Below are positions 1-8,192 of a stretch of 23,338 bases of DNA, piece after piece (within the stretch, counting starts at the first letter, position 1; the number at the start of each line of letters is the position of its first letter). The stretch lies in assembly GCA_900550545.1 (NCBI GenBank), contig URSS01000041.1, positions 1-23,338 of the forward strand. Reading direction: 5' to 3'. A program made the position numbers and the translations under genes. The notes below the pieces were generated by a model. It was not told the origin of the DNA. It did no database searches and saw only the letters and a program-made list of their open reading frames with translations. Origin of the DNA: an uncultured Lachnobacterium sp. GTDB taxonomy: Bacteria; Bacillota; Clostridia; Lachnospirales; Lachnospiraceae.

Positions 1-180
1 GAGAGAAGAATTTTATTCCGTTCCGCTTCCAGGGACAGTACGAGGATGAAGAGACCGGTCTGTACTATAACCGGTTTCGATATTATAATCCGGAGACAGG
101 ACAGTACACCCAGCAGGATCCGATAGGGCTGGCAGGTGGAAACCCAACGTTGTATGGGTATGTGTATGATACCAATATCG
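1..180 (+). repeat. Rhs core direct repeat, copy 1
   Basis: Bases 1-180 match 1532-1711 (constant offset of 1531) with only a handful of substitutions, many silent (for example accggt/acaggt and aaccca/aatcct). The repeat covers the end of the Rhs core up to the toxin linker and stops where the toxin tips diverge. Confidence 0.95.
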
Positions 181-491
181 GGGTTGATTGTTTTGGATTA
201 TCTAATACTCCTCTTGACTTTAACCAAGCTATGAATCAGGTTTTAGAGTGGTTAGAGAGTAGAGGTTTTCGAGCTGAAGCTGCAACACTAGGTAGATTTG
301 GTAAACGAAAAGGAATGCCGGTTGGAATGCAAACATCAAATGAAAAAGTAGGATTCAGAGTTGAATTTGATGAAAGAAGTGGAGCACATATAAATGTATG
401 GGCAGGTAAAGAAAAAGGACCTCATTTCCAATTTGCTGGTAGTGAGAAAACAGTAGAGAGAATACAAAATCCTTATAGTTGTAAAGGATAG
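3..491 (+). CDS. Rhs-family polymorphic toxin, 3' end only (core repeat plus C-terminal toxin tip)
   Basis: The gene enters from outside the window. From base 3 the frame reads the end of an Rhs/YD-repeat core, including RFQGQYEDEETGLYYNRFRY and the core-ending signature YYNPETGQYTQQDPIGLAGG, followed by the usual linker (LYGYV..DTN..VD.FGLS) near base 200. The remaining ~95 residues are the variable toxin tip. It holds two histidine motifs, GAHINVW and GPHFQF, that look like the catalytic part of a small nuclease-type toxin. I think of the bacterial 'toxin 43'-like folds but cannot prove it. In the family the Rhs core forms a shell around the tip and releases it into a target cell. The stop TAG is 8 bp before the next gene, the candidate immunity gene. 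Rhs core identity is near certain, toxin class is not. Confidence 0.85.
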   Translation, partial: EKNFIPFRFQGQYEDEETGLYYNRFRYYNPETGQYTQQDPIGLAGGNPTLYGYVYDTNIGVDCFGLSNTPLDFNQAMNQVLEWLESRGFRAEAATLGRFGKRKGMPVGMQTSNEKVGFRVEFDERSGAHINVWAGKEKGPHFQFAGSEKTVERIQNPYSCKG

Positions 492-499
492 TAAAATAT

Positions 500-955
500 A
501 TGAGTAGTTATTATGACAATGAATTAGTTTCACATATGAAGACAATCAAAATAGGAGATGTTACAATTATTTCACAAATAGATAATATTACTGAACTTAT
601 GATGGAGAACTTTCAATTTAAAAATGGGAGAGTTTGTTTTACAGAAAAACAAAATAAGAAGTATATTATGTCTTCTAGTAGCCTAATCTCATGTGATGTA
701 ATTTCATTTATAAATGAATTGATTCAAGAAAATATATTTGAATTAAATGAAAAAATAATATATATCGGTGACAGCTTGACAGAAAATGGATATGAATTCT
801 ATGTTCATGATTTATTAAAGATTATACCATACTTAATGAATGATATACCACAACATCATTATTTCTTATCTGATGATGCTACTAAGTTAATATATGTTTC
901 ATTTGAAAATGAAATTTATTTTGGAGAATGTAATTTATCAAAGGCAGAATTATGA
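500..955 (+). CDS. Candidate immunity protein for the Rhs toxin tip
   Basis: This encodes 151 residues directly after the toxin, with AAAGGATAG (483-491) as ribosome binding site. It has no signal peptide or membrane segment and is rich in Asn, Ile, Glu and Asp, so it is probably cytosolic and acidic. I recognise no family. The call rests on position: in polymorphic toxin loci the gene right behind the toxin tip encodes the cognate antidote. Base use is clearly more AT-rich than the housekeeping genes downstream, as is usual for exchanged toxin and immunity cassettes. It could also be an unrelated hypothetical gene. Confidence 0.65.
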   Translation: MSSYYDNELVSHMKTIKIGDVTIISQIDNITELMMENFQFKNGRVCFTEKQNKKYIMSSSSLISCDVISFINELIQENIFELNEKIIYIGDSLTENGYEFYVHDLLKIIPYLMNDIPQHHYFLSDDATKLIYVSFENEIYFGECNLSKAEL

Positions 956-1000
956 TGGAATAGGTGCGGCTTCATACTTTGAATATTTAGAAATTCTTGA

Positions 1001-1255
1001 ATGAGTGTTAATAGCACTATAAGAGAAGCATTACGGTATGCAAAGGATTTAGCGGGAATACCTAGAAGTCAGCAACCGGTAAGACAGTGGATAGTGACAG
1101 ATGACGTTATAAAATATGCAAATTCGAATTATGTTGTATCGGTTAATACGGGTGCACATGCCGGAATGCCTAAGCCAAACAGTGATCCATATACATATGA
1201 TTTTAAAAATAATAAACTCAAACTTCGCACATTAAAATGTGTCTATGCACATTGA
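1001..1255 (+). pseudogene. Orphan polymorphic-toxin tip fragment (AGIPRSQQP type)
   Basis: This 84-residue open frame contains REALRYAKDLAGIPRSQQP and HAGMPKPNSDPYTYDF. To my reading that is the pattern of a C-terminal toxin domain found at the ends of Rhs, WapA and similar proteins (REAxRxAGIPxSQQP, then a glycine/histidine-rich end). There is no ribosome binding site in front of the ATG, in-frame stops lie just upstream (953 and 998), and no Rhs core precedes it in frame. The C-terminus (KLKLRTLKCVYAH) stops early compared with what I expect of the domain. I take it as a displaced, truncated toxin cassette that is probably not expressed as such. The resemblance is from memory. Confidence 0.5.
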
Positions 1256-1314
1256 AAATTCAATAATAACTGGCATAAAAATAGCATGAAACCAATGGTT
1301 TTGATATAATTGAG

Positions 1315-1818
1315 TTGCCAAAAACAATTGTTCTGCTCCATGAATGGCAGGAGGATGCAGATGAAAGCAAAAAGCTGATTCCTCAGATAGAGTATCAGGC
1401 AGATTATCTGGGAACTCCTGCAGAAGCCTATGATGACTCCGGTACACTTGTCTGGAAAAGAGAGTTGGACATAAACGGAAACGTCATGCCTGCGGGAAAA
1501 GACAGATATGGACGTACAATGGAGGATATTGGAGAGAAGAATTTTATTCCGTTCCGCTTCCAGGGACAGTACGAGGATGAAGAGACAGGTCTGTACTATA
1601 ACCGGTTTCGATATTATAATCCGGAGACCGGACAGTATACGCAGCAGGACCCGATAGGGCTGGCAGGTGGAAATCCTACGTTGTATGGGTATGTGTGTGA
1701 TACCAATATTCAAATTGATGAATTAGGATTGTCATGGTCAGATGTTTTAAAAAACCTTGGAATACCTGTTAAAGCTAGTCAATACAAAATCATTATAGTT
1801 GTAAAGGATAGTATATGA
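1315..1818 (+). pseudogene. Second Rhs core cassette with truncated toxin tip
   Basis: The frame (TTG at 1315, no convincing ribosome binding site) gives 167 residues. It begins inside an Rhs core (YQADYLGTPAEAYDDSGTLV...ELDINGNV is the standard hairpin segment) and runs through the same core end as the first cassette (RFQGQYEDEETGLYYNRFRY, DPIGLAGG) to the LGLS linker. The tip is only SWSDVLKNLGIPVKASQYK plus a short out-of-frame tail. A full Rhs protein has well over 1000 residues, so this is a 3' fragment of the orphan-cassette kind, which can swap onto the main gene through the shared core. The tail belongs to a deletion scar (see findings). It is unlikely to make a working toxin. Confidence 0.75.
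1532..1711 (+). repeat. Rhs core direct repeat, copy 2
   Basis: This is the partner of bases 1-180. It would support homologous recombination that replaces one toxin tip by another, or deletes the 1.5 kb between the copies. Confidence 0.95.
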
Positions 1819-1850
1819 GTAGTTAAGGTGATATAAATGCAAGAAAGCAC

Positions 1851-1879
1851 TTGTCGTTATAAGGAAAATTGATTACAAT
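1851..1879 (+). promoter_or_regulatory. Predicted sigma-A promoter for nfeD-SPFH
   Basis: TTGTCG (1851-1856) and TACAAT (1874-1879) lie 17 bp apart, just behind the Rhs debris and 26 bp before the nfeD start. The match is good at the -10 and moderate at the -35. Confidence 0.5.
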
Positions 1880-1904
1880 TAATTCTGAAAGGAGAAGAAA
1901 TGTT

Positions 1905-2360
1905 ATGTTTATGATTATGGCAGGAATGGATCCATGCATTCTTTTATGGGTGATTCTACTTATTGCATTTGTAGTCGGAGAATTGATTACGGTAGGGCTT
2001 ACATCCATCTGGTTTGCAGCAGGATCTTTGGTTGCTTTGCTTGCAGCAGTTCTGGGGGCAAATCCGGTTGTACAGATCATACTGTTTCTGGTGGTTGCCG
2101 TAGGATTGCTTGCAGCAACAAGACCGTGGGCGAAAAAATACATCAATGCAAGAACGCAGAGAACGAACGCTGACCGTGTGATCGGAGAGACCATCCGTAT
2201 TGCGGAGCGTGTGAGTAATTTGGATCAGACCGGGATGGCAGTGGTCAATGGACAGGAATGGACCGTGCGTACCCGTGATGATAGAGAGATCATTGAGCAG
2301 GGAGCTTATGCCAGAGTTCTTGAAATCAGTGGTGTCAAACTAATAGTTGAAAAGGCATAA
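1905..2360 (+). CDS. nfeD: NfeD-like membrane protein
   Basis: This is a short NfeD protein of 151 residues. The N-terminal ~75 residues hold about three hydrophobic helices (LLWVILLIAFVVGELITVGL, SIWFAAGSLVALLAAVLGA, VVQIILFLVVAVGLLAAT). They are followed by a soluble OB-fold with the expected motifs (VIGETIRIAERVSN, GMAVVNGQEWTVR, IEQGAYARVLEISGVKLIVE). NfeD proteins partner SPFH/stomatin-like proteins in membrane microdomains, and the next gene encodes one. ATG 1905 is preferred because GGAGAAG (1891-1897) sits at normal spacing. A TTG at 1869 would add 12 residues that overlap the ribosome binding site. The two genes are 17 bp apart and surely co-transcribed. Confidence 0.9.
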   Translation: MFMIMAGMDPCILLWVILLIAFVVGELITVGLTSIWFAAGSLVALLAAVLGANPVVQIILFLVVAVGLLAATRPWAKKYINARTQRTNADRVIGETIRIAERVSNLDQTGMAVVNGQEWTVRTRDDREIIEQGAYARVLEISGVKLIVEKA

Positions 2361-2377
2361 AAAGGAGGATTTTATTT

Positions 2378-3316
2378 ATGAATGGCATCGGAGGAGGATT
2401 GATTGCATTAATCATCATCGTGATTATTGCGCTGGTCATCATCGTGAATTGTGTCAAGATTGTACCGCAGGCACATGCAATGGTTATCGAACGTCTTGGA
2501 GGATATCTGACAACATGGTCAGTAGGTCTTCATTTCAAAGTTCCGTTCATCGACCGTATTGCAAGAAAGGTACTTTTAAAGGAACAGGTAGTGGATTTTC
2601 CACCACAGCCGGTAATTACAAAGGATAATGTAACCATGCAGATTGACACGGTTGTATATTTCCAGATTACAGACCCGAAGCTTTATGCTTACGGTGTTGA
2701 GAATCCAATTATGGCAATTGAGAACCTGACAGCAACAACACTTCGTAACATCATTGGTGATCTCGAACTGGATGAGACATTGACATCCCGTGAGACAATC
2801 AATACCAAGATGCGTGCAACACTGGATGTTGCAACCGATCCTTGGGGTATCAAGGTAAATCGTGTTGAGTTAAAGAATATTATTCCACCTAAGGCAATTC
2901 AGGATGCCATGGAGAAGCAGATGAAGGCTGAGCGTGAACGTCGTGAGGCTATTCTTCGTGCAGAAGGTGAGAAGAAGTCTACCATTCTTGTTGCAGAAGG
3001 TAACAAGGAATCTGCGATTCTTGATGCAGAGGCTGAGAAGCAGGCAGCAATCCTTCGTGCAGAAGCTAAGAAGGAAGCAACCGTTAAGGAAGCTGAAGGT
3101 CAGGCACAGGCAATCCTTAAGATTCAGCAGGCCAATGCAGATGGTCTTCGTATGTTAAAGGAAGCTTCCCCGGACAATGCAGTGCTTCAGCTTAAGAGTC
3201 TGGAAGCATTTGCCAAGGCAGCAGACGGTCAGGCAACCAAGATCATTATTCCATCTGAAATTCAGGGAATTGCTGGTCTGAGCAAGTCTATCGTAGAAGT
3301 GGCAAAAGAAAAATAA
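2378..3316 (+). CDS. SPFH/band 7 protein (paraslipin or QmcA-like)
   Basis: The protein has 312 residues. The N-terminus is one hydrophobic anchor (LIALIIIVIIALVIIVNCVK), then the band-7 domain (residues ~26-190) with QAHAMVIERLGGYL, VDFPPQPVITKDNV, VYFQITDPKLYAYGV and GIKVNRVELKNI. A long coiled coil (about 185-255) carries repeated ERREAILRAEGEK / AEGNKESAILDAEAEK units, and a conserved C-terminal segment follows. Such proteins oligomerise at the inner membrane face and organise lipid microdomains or assist membrane proteases. Pairing with NfeD directly upstream is the standard arrangement. AAGGAGG (2362-2368) lies 9 bp before the ATG. A strong terminator follows. Confidence 0.93.
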   Translation: MNGIGGGLIALIIIVIIALVIIVNCVKIVPQAHAMVIERLGGYLTTWSVGLHFKVPFIDRIARKVLLKEQVVDFPPQPVITKDNVTMQIDTVVYFQITDPKLYAYGVENPIMAIENLTATTLRNIIGDLELDETLTSRETINTKMRATLDVATDPWGIKVNRVELKNIIPPKAIQDAMEKQMKAERERREAILRAEGEKKSTILVAEGNKESAILDAEAEKQAAILRAEAKKEATVKEAEGQAQAILKIQQANADGLRMLKEASPDNAVLQLKSLEAFAKAADGQATKIIIPSEIQGIAGLSKSIVEVAKEK

Positions 3317-3332
3317 GATTTGTGTCCTAATG

Positions 3333-3377
3333 AGAACTGTTTCGCATCCGGAAGGGTGCGGGACAGTTCTTTTTTAT
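3333..3377 (+). terminator. Intrinsic terminator after the nfeD-SPFH pair
   Basis: A 17-bp stem (3333-3349 with 3354-3370, a few G-T pairs) closed by a GGAA tetraloop is followed by a T run (3370-3375, extended to 3379 with one A). Confidence 0.93.
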
Positions 3378-3405
3378 TTACTTACGTGACTGAAAATGGT
3401 ATACT
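3377..3405 (+). promoter_or_regulatory. Predicted promoter of the gdpP-rplI-dnaB operon
   Basis: The -10 TATACT (3400-3405) is preceded by TGG, giving an extended -10 (TGnTATACT). A weak -35 TTTACT (3377-3382) lies 17 bp upstream and overlaps the T tract of the preceding terminator. The transcript would have a leader of about 60 bases with a small GCAGC/GCTGC hairpin around 3441-3456. Confidence 0.55.
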
Positions 3406-3474
3406 AGAAAGCAAATATCGCATTTTATTCCGATGGATTGCGCAGCTTTTGGCTGCAAAGAACAGGAGAGCAAA

Positions 3475-5526
3475 ATGAAATCAAAAATTCGATTTAAAGG
3501 AAAGTTAAGGTCGTATTTGTGTTGGCCGCTTTTGTTGACGATTCCGTTGATATTGGCAGATATAGGACTTTACTTCTATGATGTTGCGACAGGCATCGTG
3601 TTGTCTGGATTTATTGTAATTTATTTTACAGTAGAGATCAGTCTGTATTATTACAATAAGCCGCATCTGACCAATGAGATCATTAACTTTGCCACACAGT
3701 ATGCCACGGTGCAGAGGCGGTTGCTCAATGAGTTTGAGATACCGTATGCCCTGCTGGATTATACGGGCAAGATTCTTTGGGTGAATGAGCAGTTTTCGGA
3801 ACTGACGGGAATCAGCAGGGAGTATCACAAATCGATCACGACGCTTTTTTCCACAATCACACGGGAATTCCTGCAGAAGAATGAGAAGCCGCAGAACATA
3901 CAGATTACCATGAAGGAGCGGGTTTTTAGAATTTCGCTTAATCGTATCTATTTTGATGATATCATGGATCAGAGTAAGGCGATTGAAGTGGACAATTCCG
4001 AAGAATTTCTTACGGCATTGTATCTGTTTGATGAGACAGAACTGAGCCACTACAAGCAGGAAAACGAAGAGCAGAAGCAGGTCACAGCGCTTGTGTATAT
4101 CGACAACTATGATGAAGCACTCGACAGTATTGAGGATGTAAAACGTTCTCTTCTGATCGCTTTGGTAGACCGAAAAGTAAACCAGTATTTTGCAAAGATG
4201 GATGCGCTGGTGCGTAAAATCGAAAAAGACAAATATTTTGTCGTATTTAAACACAAATATCTCAAGCCAATGATGGATGACAAATTCAGTGTTCTCGAAG
4301 ATGTCAAGACCGTAAAGGTCGGCAATGAGATGGCGGTAACACTGAGTATCGGTATTGGTATCAAGGGTTCTTCTTATAATGGAAGTTATGAACATGCCCG
4401 TGCCGCAATCGATCTTGCACTGGGACGAGGCGGCGACCAGGTCGTTGTAAAAGATGGTGAGGATGTTTCCTATTTTGGTGGCAAAGCAAAGCAGGTTGAG
4501 CGCAATACCCGTGTAAAAGCAAGAGTCAAGGCGCATGCGCTGCATGAAATTATAGAGAGTCGTGAGAATGTTATTATCATGGGCCACAGTCTGACTGATG
4601 TGGATTCTCTGGGTGCCGGAATCGGTATTTTCTGTGCAGCAAAGGTACTTGGAAAGAAAGCACAGATTGTAATCAATGATCCGACATCATCGATCCGGCC
4701 ATTGATGGAATGCTTTTCTGTAGAGAAGGGCTATCCGGAAGATATGTTTATCACGAGTGAGATTGCCCTTGAAATGGTAAGCCGCAATACGCTTGTAATG
4801 GTAGTTGATACGAACCGGCCGAGTTATACCGAGTGTCCGGAGCTTTTGAAGAAGACGGATACCATTGTCGTGTTCGATCACCACAGACAGAACAGTGAAG
4901 TAATCGAGAATCCGGTATTGTCCTATATCGAGCCATATGCATCCTCAGCCTGTGAGATGGTTGCGGAAGTATTGCAGTATTTCCAGGATGGATTCAAGCT
5001 TTCCGCAGCGGAAGCGGATTGTATTTATGCAGGTATCCTTATCGATACCAACAACTTCATGACAAAGACCGGTGTGCGTACATTTGAGGCAGCAGCTTAT
5101 CTGAAACGTTCCGGTGCGGAAGTTACCCGTGTGCGCAAGATGTTGCGTAATGATATGGCCTGCTACAAAGCCAGAGCAGAGGCTGTCCGCCATGCAGAAG
5201 TATACCGCGGCGCATTTGCAATCTCTGTCTGTCCGAGCGAAAATGTCGAAAGTCCGACAATCGTTGGTGCGCAGGCAGCAAATGAATTACTTAATATTAT
5301 TGGAATCAAAGCATCCTTTGTATTGACCGAATACAATGGAAAAATCTATATCAGTTCCCGTTCCATTGATGAGATTAATGTACAGCTGATCATGGAACGC
5401 CTTGGCGGCGGTGGCCATCTGAATGTGGCAGGCGCACAGTTGAAGGATTGTACTATTGTCCAGGCAAAACATGCGATCATGGATACACTGGATGAAATGC
5501 TGAAAGAAGGAGACATACAAGAATGA
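3475..5526 (+). CDS. gdpP: Cyclic-di-AMP phosphodiesterase GdpP (DHH/DHHA1)
   Basis: GdpP is a membrane enzyme that cuts c-di-AMP to pApA and so controls osmotic balance and cell-wall stress. The 683 residues show two N-terminal membrane helices, a PAS-like domain (~80-170, IPYALLDYTGKILWVNEQF), a degenerate GGDEF domain (~200-340, no GGDEF signature), a DHH domain with GHSLTDVD (HxxxDxD at 371-377) and DHH at 468-470, and a DHHA1 domain with GGGGH at 644-648. All metal-binding motifs are present, so it should be active. ATG 3475 fits the ribosome binding site AGGAGAG (3464-3470). An upstream in-frame ATG at 3433 has none and would add 14 residues. The last four bases overlap rplI (ATGA), so the two are translationally coupled. 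Confidence 0.96.
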   Translation: MKSKIRFKGKLRSYLCWPLLLTIPLILADIGLYFYDVATGIVLSGFIVIYFTVEISLYYYNKPHLTNEIINFATQYATVQRRLLNEFEIPYALLDYTGKILWVNEQFSELTGISREYHKSITTLFSTITREFLQKNEKPQNIQITMKERVFRISLNRIYFDDIMDQSKAIEVDNSEEFLTALYLFDETELSHYKQENEEQKQVTALVYIDNYDEALDSIEDVKRSLLIALVDRKVNQYFAKMDALVRKIEKDKYFVVFKHKYLKPMMDDKFSVLEDVKTVKVGNEMAVTLSIGIGIKGSSYNGSYEHARAAIDLALGRGGDQVVVKDGEDVSYFGGKAKQVERNTRVKARVKAHALHEIIESRENVIIMGHSLTDVDSLGAGIGIFCAAKVLGKKAQIVINDPTSSIRPLMECFSVEKGYPEDMFITSEIALEMVSRNTLVMVVDTNRPSYTECPELLKKTDTIVVFDHHRQNSEVIENPVLSYIEPYASSACEMVAEVLQYFQDGFKLSAAEADCIYAGILIDTNNFMTKTGVRTFEAAAYLKRSGAEVTRVRKMLRNDMACYKARAEAVRHAEVYRGAFAISVCPSENVESPTIVGAQAANELLNIIGIKASFVLTEYNGKIYISSRSIDEINVQLIMERLGGGGHLNVAGAQLKDCTIVQAKHAIMDTLDEMLKEGDIQE

Positions 5527-5969
5527 AAATCATTTTATTGGAAGATGTGAAATCATTAGGAAAAAAAGGCGAGATCGTCAATGTGAGCGATGGATATGCA
5601 CGCAATGCAATCCTGCCAAAGAAGCTGGGTGTGGAAGCTACCAGCAAGAATCTCAATGACTTAAAGCTTCAGAATCAGCATGCAGACAAAGTCGCAGCTG
5701 AGAATCTGGAGAATGCCAAAGAACTTGCAAAAGTTGTAGAGAAGCAGAAAGTTGTAATCAAGATCAAATCCGGCGAAGGTGGAAGAATCTTCGGTTCTGT
5801 TTCCACGAAAGAAATCGCGCAGGAGACAAAAGCACAGACAGGTCTTGATCTGGATAAAAAGAAAATGCAGTTGCCGGAAGCAATCAAGGCACTTGGAACT
5901 TATGAAGTTCCGGTAAAGCTGCACCCAAAGGTAACCGCAAAGTTAACCGTTCAGGTGGTTGAGGGATAA
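5523..5969 (+). CDS. rplI: 50S ribosomal protein L9
   Basis: The 148 residues begin with the L9 signature MKIILLEDVKSLGKKGEIV followed by GYARNAILPKKLGVEAT. A long connecting helix follows (about 40-75), then the C-terminal rRNA-binding domain with SGEGGRIFGSVSTKEIA. L9 bridges the large subunit at the L1 stalk base. Length and motifs are normal. The start overlaps the gdpP stop, and the ribosome binding site (AGAAGGAGA, 5505-5513) lies inside gdpP. The gdpP-rplI-dnaB order is conserved in many Firmicutes. Confidence 0.98.
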   Translation: MKIILLEDVKSLGKKGEIVNVSDGYARNAILPKKLGVEATSKNLNDLKLQNQHADKVAAENLENAKELAKVVEKQKVVIKIKSGEGGRIFGSVSTKEIAQETKAQTGLDLDKKKMQLPEAIKALGTYEVPVKLHPKVTAKLTVQVVEG

Positions 5970-5981
5970 GGAGGTATACGC

Positions 5982-7313
5982 TTGGAAGAGGCATTGATCA
6001 AGCGGATTATGCCAAACAGTCTGGAAGCAGAGCAGTCGGTCGTAGGATCGATGATCATGGATAAGGATGCCATAGTTACGGCGATGGAAATTCTCCTGAA
6101 GGAGGATTTCTATCACCAGCAGTATGGCATTCTTTTTGACGCTATGATCGAATTATACAGTGAGGGGCAGCCGGTGGATCTGGTGACCTTGCAGAATAAA
6201 CTGAAAGAAAAAGATGTTCCGAAAGAGATTTCCAGTCTGGAGTTTGTCGGCGAACTTGTTCGTGCAGTGCCGACATCTGCGAATATCAAATATTATTGTA
6301 ATATCGTAAAAGAGACTTCTATGAAGCGGAAACTGATTCGTGTCATGGAAGATATCGAGAATGAATGCTATGCAGGAAAAGAATCATTAGAGAGTGTTAT
6401 GGACAAGACGGAGCATGACATTTTCGCGCTTCTTTCCAGCCGGACCGGTGGAGAGTATGTGCCGATTCGTCAGGTCGTAATGAACGCATTGGAAAAGATT
6501 GAGAAAGCATCGCAGCAGTCCGGAACCGTAACAGGTATTCCGACCGGGTTTATCGATCTGGATTACCGTACCGCGGGTCTGCAGCCTTCCGACCTGATTC
6601 TTGTGGCAGCCCGTCCTTCTATGGGTAAGACGGCGTTCGTCCTCAATATTGCGCAATATGTCGCTTTTCACAAGAATATGTGTACTGCAATCTTCTCACT
6701 GGAAATGTCAAAAGAACAGCTGGTAAACCGACTGTTCTCCCTTGAGTCGCGTGTCGATGCCCAGGCGCTCCGTACCGGTAATCTGTCGGACGCAGACTGG
6801 GAAAAACTGGTAGAAGGTGCCGGAATCATTGGTGATTCCGAATTGATCATTGATGATACGCCGGGTATCAGTATCTCTGAGATGCGTAGTAAATGCAGAA
6901 AATACAAGCTGGAGCATGATTTAAAGCTGATCATTATCGACTACTTACAGTTGATGTCCGGATCGGGAAGAAGTACGGACAGCCGTCAGCAGGAGATTTC
7001 GGATATCTCCCGTTCGCTGAAAGCTCTGGCCAGAGAATTAAATGTACCGGTTGTAGCTTTGTCCCAGCTGTCCCGAGCCGTGGAGCAGCGACCGGATCAC
7101 AGACCGATGCTTTCGGATTTGCGAGAGTCCGGAGCCATCGAGCAGGATGCCGACGTGGTAATGTTTATTTACCGCGATGACTACTATAATAAGGATACCG
7201 AATTGAAAGGTATTTCAGAAATCATTATTGCAAAACAACGTAATGGTCCAATTGGAACTGTGAATCTGGCATGGTTGCCTGAGTATACAAAGTTCGCAAA
7301 TCTGGAGCATTAG
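5982..7313 (+). CDS. dnaB: Replicative DNA helicase DnaB
   Basis: This is the hexameric 5'-3' helicase at the replication fork, 443 residues. The N-terminal domain (MPNSLEAEQSVVGSMIMD, about 10-110) binds primase. The RecA-like C-terminal domain starts near 175 (TGIPTGFIDLDYRTAGLQPSD) with Walker A ARPSMGKT (210-217), Walker B LIIIDYLQLM (Asp320), the motif DLRESGAIEQDADVV, and the arginine finger in AKQRNGP (Arg420). No intein interrupts it. The start is TTG 5982 with an AAGGAGG ribosome binding site (5968-5974) that overlaps the rplI stop. It is the last gene of the operon, with an intrinsic terminator 18 bp after the stop. Confidence 0.97.
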   Translation: MEEALIKRIMPNSLEAEQSVVGSMIMDKDAIVTAMEILLKEDFYHQQYGILFDAMIELYSEGQPVDLVTLQNKLKEKDVPKEISSLEFVGELVRAVPTSANIKYYCNIVKETSMKRKLIRVMEDIENECYAGKESLESVMDKTEHDIFALLSSRTGGEYVPIRQVVMNALEKIEKASQQSGTVTGIPTGFIDLDYRTAGLQPSDLILVAARPSMGKTAFVLNIAQYVAFHKNMCTAIFSLEMSKEQLVNRLFSLESRVDAQALRTGNLSDADWEKLVEGAGIIGDSELIIDDTPGISISEMRSKCRKYKLEHDLKLIIIDYLQLMSGSGRSTDSRQQEISDISRSLKALARELNVPVVALSQLSRAVEQRPDHRPMLSDLRESGAIEQDADVVMFIYRDDYYNKDTELKGISEIIIAKQRNGPIGTVNLAWLPEYTKFANLEH

Positions 7314-7331
7314 AATATTTTAATAAGACAG

Positions 7332-7359
7332 GCTGTCGCAGGAATGCGGCAGCTTTTTT
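7332..7359 (+). terminator. Intrinsic terminator after dnaB
   Basis: A 9-bp stem GCTGTCGCA/TGCGGCAGC (7332-7340 with 7345-7353, one G-T pair) with a GGAA loop is followed by six T (7354-7359). Confidence 0.93.
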
Positions 7360-8179
7360 GTATTCAAAGGGAAATTGTAAAAAGGAATATCATAAAGATT
7401 TGGATATATTGCCAGGGGATTTTAATTATATCAAAGTAACCACAAGAGATTTTCGTGAACTGGGAGAGAAAGTAAAATTTGATGGGCAAAGTTTGTATAT
7501 ATATCAGGTAGACAGTGTTTTGCGTGGAGCGGAAATTATCCATACCTATGAGTTAAGAAGTAAAAGAGGGTTTATGGTAGAAACGTTATATAACTGGGGA
7601 TTAACGGGCGCTTCATTAAATGCATCGGTTATCGCTGTAAGCAATGATACGGTGAAGGTGGCCGTGGATGTTGATGGGGGACAGGAGGAATCAAAAGCCA
7701 AATGGTTTCCATATTCTACAGTTTATTCGTCCCCGGATGGGACAGGCTGGTATTGTATGCCAGAAAAGGGAGATCATGTAAGGTTGTATTTTCCTGATGA
7801 AATAGAGGACGATGGATACATTATAAGTTCTATACATACTGGAAATACAGGAGCAGCAAGCGGTGCAAATGCACCGAGAAGTAATCCGGATAATAAGTCA
7901 ATTTCGAATAAGTATAATAAGCAAATTCAATTGACACCTACTACAATTGTGATGACGAATAATAATGGAATGAGTATTACACTTGATGACGAGGAAGGAA
8001 TATCAATAGTAAGTGATAAGAAAATTTCTATTCAATCAGAGGATGAAATTGACATTTTAAGTACCAATGCAGCCATTAATGTAAATGCGGAAGAACAGAT
8101 TGTCTTATCACAAAACAGCAGCAAAATTACAATGAAGGACAGCATAACAGTAGAAGGATCGAAGGTGTATATGCAGTAA
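7358..8179 (+). pseudogene. VgrG/phage-spike-like protein, N-terminus missing
   Basis: The frame has 273 codons from a TTG that lies in the T tract of the dnaB terminator, so no real start or promoter is visible. What remains is the C-terminal half of a VgrG/gp5-type spike: the end of the gpD-like part (~20-80), an OB-fold (~83-162, with KWFPYSTVYSSPDGTGWYC and MPEKGDHVRLYFPDE), a Ser/Asn linker, and a repeated beta-helix end (~188-273, MSITLDDEEGISIVSDKKIS, EDEIDILS, EGSKVYMQ). In phages and secretion systems this part forms the puncturing needle. The expected ~300-residue N-terminal part is absent, as if the gene had been cut at the terminator. The next gene starts 14 bp on, and its ribosome binding site overlaps this stop. 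Confidence 0.7.
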
Positions 8180-8192
8180 GGAGTTTAGAACA

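Noticed and set aside
3505..4587. 360-codon open frame on the minus strand
   Set aside because: It is a shadow of gdpP, whose motifs are all on the plus strand. The minus frame has no ribosome binding site and low-complexity Ile/Leu/Cys composition.
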